Assembly (NCBI GenBank): GCA_002409145.1
Contig: DHUL01000059.1
Coordinates: 1-23,638, forward strand
DNA length: 23,638 bases
From: Bacteroidales bacterium UBA5235
GTDB lineage: Bacteria > Bacteroidota > Bacteroidia > Bacteroidales > VadinHA17
Reading direction: 5' to 3'
A model generated the notes under the pieces. That model worked only from the letters and a program-made list of their open reading frames with translations. It made no database searches and had not been told where the DNA came from. Below, in pieces: positions 17,329 through 23,638 of this stretch (positions within the stretch are counted from its first letter, which is position 1; each line of letters starts with the position of its first letter). Made by a program: the position numbers and the translations under genes.

Positions 17329-17401
17329 TACACAAGGATATCCCGAAGAGAGGTTTTAGTTTCTATCTTTATTGATTGTTCCCTGATGAAAGACCAGAGT
17401 T

Positions 17402-19201
17402 ATGAGGATCATTTGGAAATACCTGAAACCTTTCAAGAAATGGCTGTTTCTGTCAATGGGACTGGCAGCCGTTGCGCAGGTCCTTGAGTTGATTGACCCG
17501 ATCATTTTCGGAAAAATCATTGATAATTTTGCCGTAAACACTAACGGCCGCAGCCAGCATGAGCTGGTAAACGGGGCTCTGAGGCTGCTGGCGCTTGCAG
17601 TGGGAATTGCCCTGCTGGCGAGGCTGGCCCATGCCTTCACTGATTATTTTACACGGCTGGTGGTGCAGAAGTTCGGCCTGTCAATCTTTGATGAAGGGCT
17701 GAAGCAAACCCTCAGGCTCCCCTACAGCGAGTTCGAGGATACAAGCAGCGGGCATGTGCTGTCGTTATTGCAGAAAGTCCGGAATGACAACGAGAGGTTT
17801 ATCAGTTCGTTCATTTCGACTTTGTTTTCTGCAATAGTCGGGGTGGCTTTCCTGATCTGGTATTCAATTACCAAACACTGGGCATTGATACCTGTATTCC
17901 TTATCGGCGTGGTGTGGCTGGGCGGGCTGACCGGCCTGCTGAGCAGGAAAATAAAGACCATTCAGCGCTCCGTGATACAGGAGACCAACAGGATGAGCGG
18001 CGCCATTACGGAGTCACTCAGGAATATAGAGTTCGTCAAGAGCATGGGTCTTACATGGCCCGAGATCAGGAGACTCAGGACCTTTACCGGGAATATCTTC
18101 AACCTCGAGATGCAGAAGGTAAGGAAGATAAGGACGCTCACCTTTCTTCAGAAATCAGTTCTTCTTTTGCTGAAGGAATCAATCCTGTTCATCCTGCTGT
18201 GGCTTATCTTCAGGAATGTCCTGACAACGGGAGAGCTTATTGCGATGCAGTTTATTTCCACAAGGATTATGTTCCCGCTCCAGGATCTTGGGTCAATCAT
18301 CCTTGCCTACCGTGAAGCCGAGGCTTCGCTGCAGATATTCAGCAACCTGATGAAGAAGGAACCGGAATTCCGCCCCGATGAACCTGTCGATATAGGTGAG
18401 ATTGAAATGCTTCGCTTTGATGAGGTCAGCTTCCGGTATCGGAAAGCTGATCATGATGCAGTCGAAAACCTCTCATTCAGTGCCGGGATAGGGGAGACCG
18501 TGGCTTTTGTGGGTCCCTCCGGGTGCGGCAAATCAACACTGGTCAAATTGCTGGTGGGCCTTTATTCGCCTACACGAGGAACCATCTTCTTTGATGATGT
18601 CCCGGCACGGGAAATAAGGTATAACCGCATGCGACGGCAGCTCGGTTTCGTGACACAGGACACGCAGCTCTTCTCCGGTTCGGTACGTGCGAACATGCAG
18701 TTCGTAAAACCGGAGGCCACCGACGAAGAGATCCTTGCGGCACTGAAGAAGGCTTCGTCCCTGAAGCTGGTGGCGGAATCACCTGCAGGGCTGGATACAA
18801 TCCTTGGAGAAGGCGGGAAGATGGTCTCCGGTGGTGAGAAGCAGAGGCTGGCGATAGCACGGGCTCTTGTCAGGAATCCGAGGATCCTGATCTTTGACGA
18901 GGCCACCTCCGCACTCGATTCCCTTACAGAGGAACAGATAACCGATACACTCCGCGAGATCTCAGCGGGCAAAAAACAGATCATTCTGATGATTGCGCAC
19001 CGGCTCTCCACCATAATGCATGCCGATCGTATCTATGTACTCGAAAAGGGAAAGATAGTAGAGGAGGGGAATCACGAAGCCCTGCTTGAGAACAAAGGCC
19101 TCTACTATGCAATGTGGAGGCAGCAGATAGGTGAGAGAAAATCTGTCGCCGGCAGTGCGGAAAGCAGTCTTGAGGAAGCTGTTAAATATAACGCTGTCTA
19201 G
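17402..19201 (+). CDS. ABC exporter, fused permease and ATPase
   Basis: The protein has 599 residues, the usual length of a half-size ABC exporter that works as a dimer. A six-helix transmembrane domain covers about residues 1-310, with the first helix at 13-35. The ATPase domain follows: Walker A GPSGCGKST at 371-379, Q-loop near VTQDTQLFS (418-425), signature VSGGEKQ at 475-481, Walker B ILIFDEATSALD at 495-506 and switch histidine in IAHRLST at 531-537. The substrate is unknown; family members export lipids, drugs or peptides. The gene starts 73 nt after the antiporter stop, and the two may be cotranscribed. Its 3' end (residues 557-584) is closely matched by a relic 1.2 kb downstream. Confidence 0.93.
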   Translation: MRIIWKYLKPFKKWLFLSMGLAAVAQVLELIDPIIFGKIIDNFAVNTNGRSQHELVNGALRLLALAVGIALLARLAHAFTDYFTRLVVQKFGLSIFDEGLKQTLRLPYSEFEDTSSGHVLSLLQKVRNDNERFISSFISTLFSAIVGVAFLIWYSITKHWALIPVFLIGVVWLGGLTGLLSRKIKTIQRSVIQETNRMSGAITESLRNIEFVKSMGLTWPEIRRLRTFTGNIFNLEMQKVRKIRTLTFLQKSVLLLLKESILFILLWLIFRNVLTTGELIAMQFISTRIMFPLQDLGSIILAYREAEASLQIFSNLMKKEPEFRPDEPVDIGEIEMLRFDEVSFRYRKADHDAVENLSFSAGIGETVAFVGPSGCGKSTLVKLLVGLYSPTRGTIFFDDVPAREIRYNRMRRQLGFVTQDTQLFSGSVRANMQFVKPEATDEEILAALKKASSLKLVAESPAGLDTILGEGGKMVSGGEKQRLAIARALVRNPRILIFDEATSALDSLTEEQITDTLREISAGKKQIILMIAHRLSTIMHADRIYVLEKGKIVEEGNHEALLENKGLYYAMWRQQIGERKSVAGSAESSLEEAVKYNAV

Positions 19202-19233
19202 AACCCGGTCATTTAACCTTGTGGTACGGGTTC
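19201..19233. terminator. Hairpin between converging ABC gene and pseudogene, weak terminator candidate
   Basis: GAACCCG (19201-19207) pairs perfectly with CGGGTTC (19227-19233) over a 19-nt loop. It starts at the last base of the ABC stop codon and ends in the stop of the pseudogene. No real T-run follows on either strand, so termination would be inefficient. Confidence 0.4.
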
Positions 19234-20207
19234 AGGCTTTAAGGAATTCTTCGGGGACCAGCCTGAGCCTTGCAATATCAGTGATTTTTCGTTTTATGTC
19301 GAAGCCTGAAACGCATCTCACATTGTATGAACTGCAGTCTTCGCAGGTCTTCTCTGATATTCCCGTATCAGCCAGGGTGTGAAATGCCTGTTGTGTGTTC
19401 CTGTAGCCATAGGCAGACATGTAGCTTCTCATTATTGCCGGAATATCAAGATTGTAAGGGCACTGAGGAATGCACTTCCTGCATTGCTGGCAGTAAAGGC
19501 TCGTCTCTGAACCCGGGGATGCCAGCTTCAGGTCCTCAATCTCCTGATCCGTCATTTTAAGGTTACGGATCATTGCAATGTTTTTCTGCAGATGTTCCAG
19601 AGATGACATACCCGAAACTATCGAACAGATATTCTCATTCTGCAATACCCACAAATCGCGTTTTGCCCTGTTGCTTCAGCTGCTCCAGCGCCTTAAGTAC
19701 ACCCTCGTTCATAACTGTTTCCCGTTTGCCCGCAAACGGGAAGAGAAAGAAATCGACATAATCGAGTCCGAATCTGGCCAGGCTCCCCTCGGCTTTTTCG
19801 ATATAGGCTTTTACGTCAAAGGAACGCTGGAAAGTTCCCGTCCTGTTATCGGGTGCATCTGACGGAACCGCCGTACCGACAACGAATGAATCACGCGGCA
19901 GTCCCTTCAGGCTTTCCCCGAGCATTTTTTCATTGTTCCCCTCCCCGTAATAGGTTGCAGTAAAGAACATTTTAATGCCGGCATCATAAGCCGATCTTAC
20001 CAGGCCTGTATCAAGGGATCCCGAGGTTCCGAAGCTGATTAACGGCGTTTTGATACCTGTTTTGCCGAGAATCCTTGACGGCAGATCGCTTAGTTTTTCA
20101 GGAGTGACCGGAGAAGCGCTTCCTTTCAATGCAGCAGGAATCATTACAGCACCTGAAATTCACATTATGCTCTTTTTGAGAAATGAACGACGGTTATTAC
20201 TGTTCAT
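19232..20207 (-). pseudogene. Aldo/keto reductase with Tat signal and C-terminal 4Fe-4S motif, disrupted
   Basis: The remains read as a Tat-exported aldo/keto reductase. Starting at 20207, the signal MNSNNRRSFLKKSIM has the twin arginines, and is then broken by TGA at 20162-20160. The frame resumes with ISGAVMIPAALKGS and the barrel (LGKTGIKTPLISFGTSGS, then FGLDYVDFFLFPF) up to GKTRFVGIA at about 19638. There it stops. The next frame continues at once with the far C-terminal barrel strand (WVLQNENICSIVSGMSSLEHLQKN) and the ferredoxin-like CQQCRKCIPQCP. About 100 residues of the middle barrel, normally found between these two blocks, are missing and the frame has shifted. Two independent lesions make it non-functional. 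The residues that remain are well preserved, so the decay looks recent. Confidence 0.9.
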
Positions 20208-20299
20208 GGCCTTTGCCTTTAATGGTTTAACAGGAAGCTAAATTTCTTAAATATTTCAATGTAATCCCAATGACCCAAACCTGATACATTACGGAAATA

Positions 20300-20385
20300 A
20301 CTCATTCAGCTCTCCTGGATGACAATGGCTTCTGTATGCAATGTGGAGGCAGCAGACAGGTGAGAGGAAATCAGTGGCCGGCTAA
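20300..20385 (+). pseudogene. Relic of the 3' end of a second ABC exporter gene
   Basis: This stretch aligns with the last part of the ABC exporter gene at 19070-19153. It encodes THSALLDDNGF, then, after a one-base deletion, YAMWRQQTGERKSVAG and a TAA stop; the intact gene has NHEALLENKGLYYAMWRQQIGERKSVAG. A 22-base block around YAMWRQQ is identical, and most other differences are in third codon positions. The pattern fits a diverged paralogue that has since lost all but its end, not a fresh duplication. Nothing recognisable of it remains upstream. Confidence 0.75.
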
Positions 20386-20476
20386 GCTGAAATATGATGG
20401 TATTCCGCGGGAGTCTGCCTTCAGCCGGTCCGCCTGAAGATTGCGATCTGGACAAGCCATGTTCCCGGGATACAGG
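20386..20476. other. Non-coding spacer with no recognised element
   Basis: I see no gene, hairpin with T-run, or promoter match here, between the ABC relic and the stop of the hemerythrin-like gene. Confidence 0.5.
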
Positions 20477-21019
20477 TTATTGTGAAATCCCGTCTTCAAG
20501 TTCCTCTATTTGTGAGATGTATGAGGAAGAAGTTCCTCCGGGTGCCAGGCTCTTTTCCACTTTGTTGAATTCGGCGGAAAGATTTTCCTGTTCCTCATCT
20601 GAAAGTGCATTATCAGCCATGCGGAAGAGAATGTTGTTCTCTTTTGCAATATGGTTTTTCAGCAGTCCCGCATAACCCAGGAGGTTGTACTTAACAGCTT
20701 CGGAAGCTTCCTTATCACCCGATTTGTAGAGATCAATATTGCCGGCTATCCCCCTGACAAACTTTCTTCCCTCTTCGTGCTCATGCAACATTACCGCCAC
20801 CGGCCCCTGCACCGGGGAAAAGCCCTTTTCCGCCATTTTCGGAAACAGGAGGTCTTCTTCCTTTTTGTGATGAAGGCCGTCTGCAAAATTGCGGATCAGT
20901 GAGACTACCCTTTCGAGGTGTTCGGGATCGATATTCGCGGCATACGCCATTTTTTCCATTACATCGCACAGCCTGAGAATATATATATGGTCATTCTCGA
21001 GATTTGCAGTTGCTTTCAT
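20477..21019 (-). CDS. Hemerythrin-like HHE domain protein
   Basis: The protein has 180 residues. A four-helix HHE domain carries the likely di-iron ligands H11, H50/H51 with E54/E55 (LHHKKEEDLLFP), H79/H81 (LHEHEEGR) and H123 with E127 (NHIAKENNILF). The last 40 residues are polar and acidic. Such cytoplasmic proteins bind O2 or NO at a di-iron site and accompany stress-repair genes in many anaerobes. The gene starts 4 nt after the stop of ric on the same strand, so they form an operon under the ric promoter. It may store or hand over iron for Ric, or scavenge O2 or NO; the sequence does not decide between these. Confidence 0.92.
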   Translation of the reverse strand: MKATANLENDHIYILRLCDVMEKMAYAANIDPEHLERVVSLIRNFADGLHHKKEEDLLFPKMAEKGFSPVQGPVAVMLHEHEEGRKFVRGIAGNIDLYKSGDKEASEAVKYNLLGYAGLLKNHIAKENNILFRMADNALSDEEQENLSAEFNKVEKSLAPGGTSSSYISQIEELEDGISQ

Positions 21020-21023
21020 ATGG

Positions 21024-21710
21024 CTACAGGTTTAATGATTTAGGGAACAGAATGTTATTTTCAAGATGTACATGAATATGCAGGTCCTCTTCAAATTCAT
21101 TCAGAAGCTTGTATGTAACCGCATATGTGTTGCAGCCGTCAGCCGGCACCTTATATCCGCCGGTGATCTCATTTATTTTATCCATCGTTCCACCTACAAA
21201 TTCGTGCTCGCCGCTCATCCCCGGCAATTCTCCGGCAATTGTTTTCAATGCCTCCGCTGACCTGGTTTTCACGGCTTCCTTTATTGCCGGGAAAAGAACC
21301 TTTTCCTCCCTGTCGAGGTGCAGCAGAAGCTCATGGCCGAGCCTGCCGAATAAACCGGCAACTTCGCTTAATTCAGGATGCCTGCCTCCATGGACATGCA
21401 TAATCTTATCAGTGTAAAACAGAAGGTCGGGGAGTGTTTTCCTTATATAAGAATGGTGTACGTTTACTATATAGTCTGACAGAAAGTCCGGCTGCCACTC
21501 TTTGAAATTCTGACCCGGTATGACAGGCTGGTTCTCAAGTTCGGCCAGTTTCTCCAGAACTTCTTCCGTTCTGATTCCTTTTTCCATGCATGCTGCATCG
21601 AGTGTCTTGCTGCCTCCGCAACAGAAATCCAATCCGGCTTTGCTCAGCACAGATGCCGCCCTGAAATCATTTGCGACAATATTCCCTATAAGCTGTTCTT
21701 TTGGTTTCAT
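21024..21710 (-). CDS. ric: Iron-sulfur cluster repair di-iron protein Ric (YtfE/ScdA)
   Basis: The protein has 228 residues. An N-terminal ScdA_N (DUF542) domain contains the conserved C30-C31 in GLDFCCGGSKTL. The hemerythrin-like domain that follows has the histidines and acids of the di-iron site: NVHHSYIR, HVHGGRHPEL, HLDREEKVLFP, SGEHEFVGG and HIHVHLENNILFP. Ric proteins restore Fe-S clusters damaged by NO or peroxide, supplying iron. The gene is the first of a ric-hemerythrin operon and is divergent from an Rrf2-type regulator, a common arrangement for NO-response genes. The promoter at 21735-21768 is overlapped by a perfect inverted repeat, so repression by that regulator is likely. 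Confidence 0.95.
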   Translation of the reverse strand: MKPKEQLIGNIVANDFRAASVLSKAGLDFCCGGSKTLDAACMEKGIRTEEVLEKLAELENQPVIPGQNFKEWQPDFLSDYIVNVHHSYIRKTLPDLLFYTDKIMHVHGGRHPELSEVAGLFGRLGHELLLHLDREEKVLFPAIKEAVKTRSAEALKTIAGELPGMSGEHEFVGGTMDKINEITGGYKVPADGCNTYAVTYKLLNEFEEDLHIHVHLENNILFPKSLNL

Positions 21711-21734
21711 CTCAGAATAATATTAATTACGCAG

Positions 21735-21768
21735 CAAAGATATAATATTTTTGAATAAATGACAAAAA
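21735..21768 (-). promoter_or_regulatory. Bacteroidota-type promoter of ric
   Basis: Read leftward, TTTTTG (21768-21763), 20 nt, then TATCTTTG (21742-21735) is an exact match to TTG-N20-TAnnTTTG, with the ATG about 25 nt further on. The upstream element lies inside the operator-like inverted repeat. Confidence 0.7.
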
Positions 21769-21777
21769 GGTCATTTA
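21756..21777. promoter_or_regulatory. Operator-like inverted repeat between ric and rrf2
   Basis: TAAATGAC (21756-21763) and GTCATTTA (21770-21777) form a perfect 8-bp inverted repeat around a 6-bp spacer. It covers the -33 element of the ric promoter and lies about 22 bp upstream of the -7 element of rrf2. Size and symmetry fit an Rrf2-family dimer. Confidence 0.75.
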
Positions 21778-21798
21778 ATGATTTATTTAATTTTTTAT

Positions 21799-21806
21799 TA
21801 TATTTG
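21799..21806 (+). promoter_or_regulatory. Candidate -7 element of the rrf2 promoter
   Basis: TATATTTG matches TAnnTTTG exactly and ends 19 nt before the rrf2 ATG. No TTG is seen at the usual upstream distance; that position abuts the inverted repeat. Confidence 0.5.
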
Positions 21807-21825
21807 CAGCCGCAACATTAACACT

Positions 21826-22242
21826 ATGTTCAACAAAGAAACTGAATACGCACTGAGAAGCATGGTCTACATCCAGGCACAGAATCTCAAAGGGAGGAAC
21901 CCTGGTGTCGACGAGATAGCCCGCTCAACCGAAGCCCCGCGCCATTTCACGGCAAAGATTCTCCACCGCCTCGTGAGAAGCGGATTCCTCCTTTCAGCCA
22001 AAGGCAAAGGCGGCGGATTTCATATTGACCAGGAAAAGCCATCAGTGACCATCTATGATGTGGTAACAGCAGTGGAAGGGCAGAAGATTTTTTCAGGCTG
22101 CGTATTCGGCCTGAAGAATTGCAGCAATGAAAGCCCATGCCCCCTCCACAACAGGTATAAGTCAGTACGGGAATCGATCGGAGAAATGCTTTCAACGGAA
22201 ACAGTTCTTTCCCTAGCCCGGGGTTTCCAGGCTTATCAGTAA
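21826..22242 (+). CDS. Rrf2 family transcriptional regulator, NsrR/IscR-like
   Basis: The protein has 138 residues. A winged helix-turn-helix covers about residues 5-68 (EYALRSMVYIQAQ, FTAKILHRLVRSGFLLSAKGKGGGF). Three cysteines, C92, C99 and C105 (C-x6-C-x5-C), lie where NsrR and IscR bind a [2Fe-2S] or [4Fe-4S] cluster, with one residue more than their C-x5-C-x5-C. It is therefore likely an Fe-S sensor of NO or redox state. I chose the start at 21826 (MFNKETEYAL) on family alignment; the longer frame would run across the promoter. It is divergent from ric and probably controls that operon and itself through the inverted repeat at 21756-21777. Confidence 0.93.
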   Translation: MFNKETEYALRSMVYIQAQNLKGRNPGVDEIARSTEAPRHFTAKILHRLVRSGFLLSAKGKGGGFHIDQEKPSVTIYDVVTAVEGQKIFSGCVFGLKNCSNESPCPLHNRYKSVRESIGEMLSTETVLSLARGFQAYQ

Positions 22243-22280
22243 ACTTCTCTGTTCCAACAATCTAGACTATTTATTTTATT

Positions 22281-23638
22281 GTGAAAAACTGGAAATCGTA
22301 CAAAAAGCTGCACAGATGGCCCGGACTCATTATATCATTTGTGCTTCTGTTCTACGGATTCACGGGAATAATCATGAACCACCGGGAACTCCTTTCCGGC
22401 ATTGATTTCAACAGGCGCATACTTCCGTCAGACTATGACTACAAAAACTGGAACAATGCGGCACTTAAAGGAAGTCTGGCCATAGGCGAAGACAGCATCC
22501 TGGTTTACGGCAATATTGGGATCTGGCTCACAGATACGGCATTTTCTGATTACTCTTCATTCAGCAGGGGATTTCCGAAAGGTATTGATAACCTCCGGAT
22601 TTTTGATATTCACAGGACTCCTGACGGGAGCCTCTTTGCCGCTGCTTTTTCCGGGCTCTACGGATATGACAGGAATAGCAGTGAGTGGAAGAGGTTTGAG
22701 ACAGAGGGCAGGGAAAGACGATTCATGGGAATCGAGAGTATAGGGGATTCGGTTTATGCAGTGAACAGGTCTTATCTCTTCGCCGGGAAGTCTGACGGAA
22801 CAGATACGGAGTTTCACATAAAGAGTCCGGCTCCTCCCCCCGGCTATGACAGCAAAGTGACGCTTTTCCAGACTGTCTGGCAAATACATTCGGGAGAGAT
22901 CTTCGGGTTGCCGGGAAAGGTATATGTTGATCTCCTCGGCCTTGTGACAGTATTTTTGTCAGTGACGGGAATCATCTGGTTTTTTGCACCCGGATGGATT
23001 AAAAACAGGGTCAGAAGGAAAAAGGATGCCACATCACTCGTAAGGACAGGCAAATGGTCACTCAGGTGGCATAACAAAGTGGGTGCATGGACTTTCGTTC
23101 TGCTGATATTGCTTTATCTGACAGGGATGTTTCTTCGTCCTCCTCTTCTTATTGCAATCGGAAATGCGAAAGTCCTGCCCCTGAAATATACTCATCTTGA
23201 CCAGCCAAATCCGTGGTACGACAAGCTCCGCGATCTGCATTATGATGAGGATAGAAACAGGCTTTTTCTTGCCACTACAGAGGGGATATTCGGAATGGAT
23301 CCTTCGTTGATGAAACCTGAAATGCCTGTCTGTCAGCCTCCTGTAAGCGTGATGGGAATCAACGTGTTTGAAAAATACCGGGACGGATATTTCCTTATCG
23401 GATCATTCAGCGGGTTGTTTACATGGAACCCGGACAGACCGGGAGTGATTAATTTCATTACCGGGGAACAATACACGGATGCCGGAACCGGCGGGCCTGC
23501 AGGCGATTACAAAATTACCGGGATTATCAGCGATGCCGGGGACGGGCGTTACATCGCCGAGTATGGTACGGGAGTTTTGCCCCTTCAGAATGGCAAATCC
23601 TTCCCTGAAATGCCTTCTGAAATTATAAAGGAATCCAG
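22281..23638 (+). CDS. PepSY-type membrane protein with periplasmic propeller-like segments (5' part)
   Basis: The frame starts at a GTG (MKNWKSYKKLHRWPGL), stays open to the end of the window, and continues beyond it (452 codons seen). The first helix (about residues 14-34) has the KLHRWPGLIISF entry and ends in GFTGIIMNHRE, typical of PepSY-associated transmembrane proteins. Two further helices lie near residues 215-237 (YVDLLGLVTVFLSVTGIIWFF) and 265-285 (WHNKVGAWTFVLLILLYLTG). Between and after them are exported segments with short repeats such as SGLYGYDRN, EGIFGMDPS and SGLFTWNPD, like blades of a small propeller. The family is linked to iron uptake and reductase functions, with no exact role known. 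It follows rrf2 by 38 nt and may share its transcript. Confidence 0.8.
   Translation, partial: MKNWKSYKKLHRWPGLIISFVLLFYGFTGIIMNHRELLSGIDFNRRILPSDYDYKNWNNAALKGSLAIGEDSILVYGNIGIWLTDTAFSDYSSFSRGFPKGIDNLRIFDIHRTPDGSLFAAAFSGLYGYDRNSSEWKRFETEGRERRFMGIESIGDSVYAVNRSYLFAGKSDGTDTEFHIKSPAPPPGYDSKVTLFQTVWQIHSGEIFGLPGKVYVDLLGLVTVFLSVTGIIWFFAPGWIKNRVRRKKDATSLVRTGKWSLRWHNKVGAWTFVLLILLYLTGMFLRPPLLIAIGNAKVLPLKYTHLDQPNPWYDKLRDLHYDEDRNRLFLATTEGIFGMDPSLMKPEMPVCQPPVSVMGINVFEKYRDGYFLIGSFSGLFTWNPDRPGVINFITGEQYTDAGTGGPAGDYKITGIISDAGDGRYIAEYGTGVLPLQNGKSFPEMPSEIIKES

Noticed and set aside
20160..20162. TGA in the Tat signal as selenocysteine or recoded glycine
   Set aside because: TGA serves as a normal stop in intact genes here (pirin, NDH-2), no SECIS-like hairpin is evident, and the gene has a second, unrelated lesion.

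Overview
The window looks like a chromosomal segment of a Bacteroidota bacterium, most likely an environmental, anaerobic or facultative member of the Bacteroidales or a relative. The evidence is: outer-membrane beta-barrel proteins with an N-terminal carboxypeptidase-regulatory-like domain; a 7TM-AraC regulator; a PepSY-type membrane protein; start sites without Shine-Dalgarno sequences; and several promoters of the Bacteroidota type (TTG, about 20 nt, TAnnTTTG). Stops at TGA occur in intact genes, so the standard bacterial code applies. I saw no tRNA, rRNA, CRISPR array, insertion sequence or phage gene, and no gene-free stretch exceeds 300 bases.

Layout. Bases 1-6.4 kb hold general genes: the 3' end of a surface protein with three SPOR-like repeats, endonuclease IV, then leftward genes for a small exported protein, an old-yellow-enzyme reductase and a pirin, followed by a rightward DUF6263-like exported protein. 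Bases 6.4-8.8 kb encode an outer-membrane beta-barrel protein ending in a strong terminator. Bases 8.9-10.8 kb hold a small [4Fe-4S] ferredoxin, a type II NADH dehydrogenase and a DUF488/YeaO protein. Bases 10.8-15.2 kb, all leftward, hold a 7TM-AraC regulator, a DUF6448 exported protein and a canonical quinol-dependent nitric oxide reductase (qNOR). Bases 15.3-19.2 kb encode a CPA2 antiporter with a USP-like tail and an ABC exporter. Bases 19.2-20.4 kb are a decay zone: a Tat-exported aldo/keto reductase pseudogene with two separate lesions, and an 86-base relic of the 3' end of a second ABC transporter gene. Bases 20.5-23.6 kb hold a hemerythrin-like protein and the iron-sulfur repair protein Ric, divergent from an NsrR/IscR-like Rrf2 regulator and a PepSY-type protein that runs off the window.

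How the genes may work together. qNOR removes NO with electrons from quinol, which NDH-2 could supply. Ric and the hemerythrin-like protein protect or repair iron-sulfur and di-iron centres under NO or oxidative stress, and the Rrf2 protein carries three cysteines suited to an Fe-S sensor. A perfect inverted repeat overlaps the ric promoter between ric and rrf2. A different palindrome, present twice 43 bp apart, lies upstream of DUF6448-qNOR next to the AraC gene. I read this as two linked nitrosative-stress modules with different operators. DUF6448 is the least understood part and the best candidate for something new. The linkage is inferred from gene order, not shown by the sequence alone.
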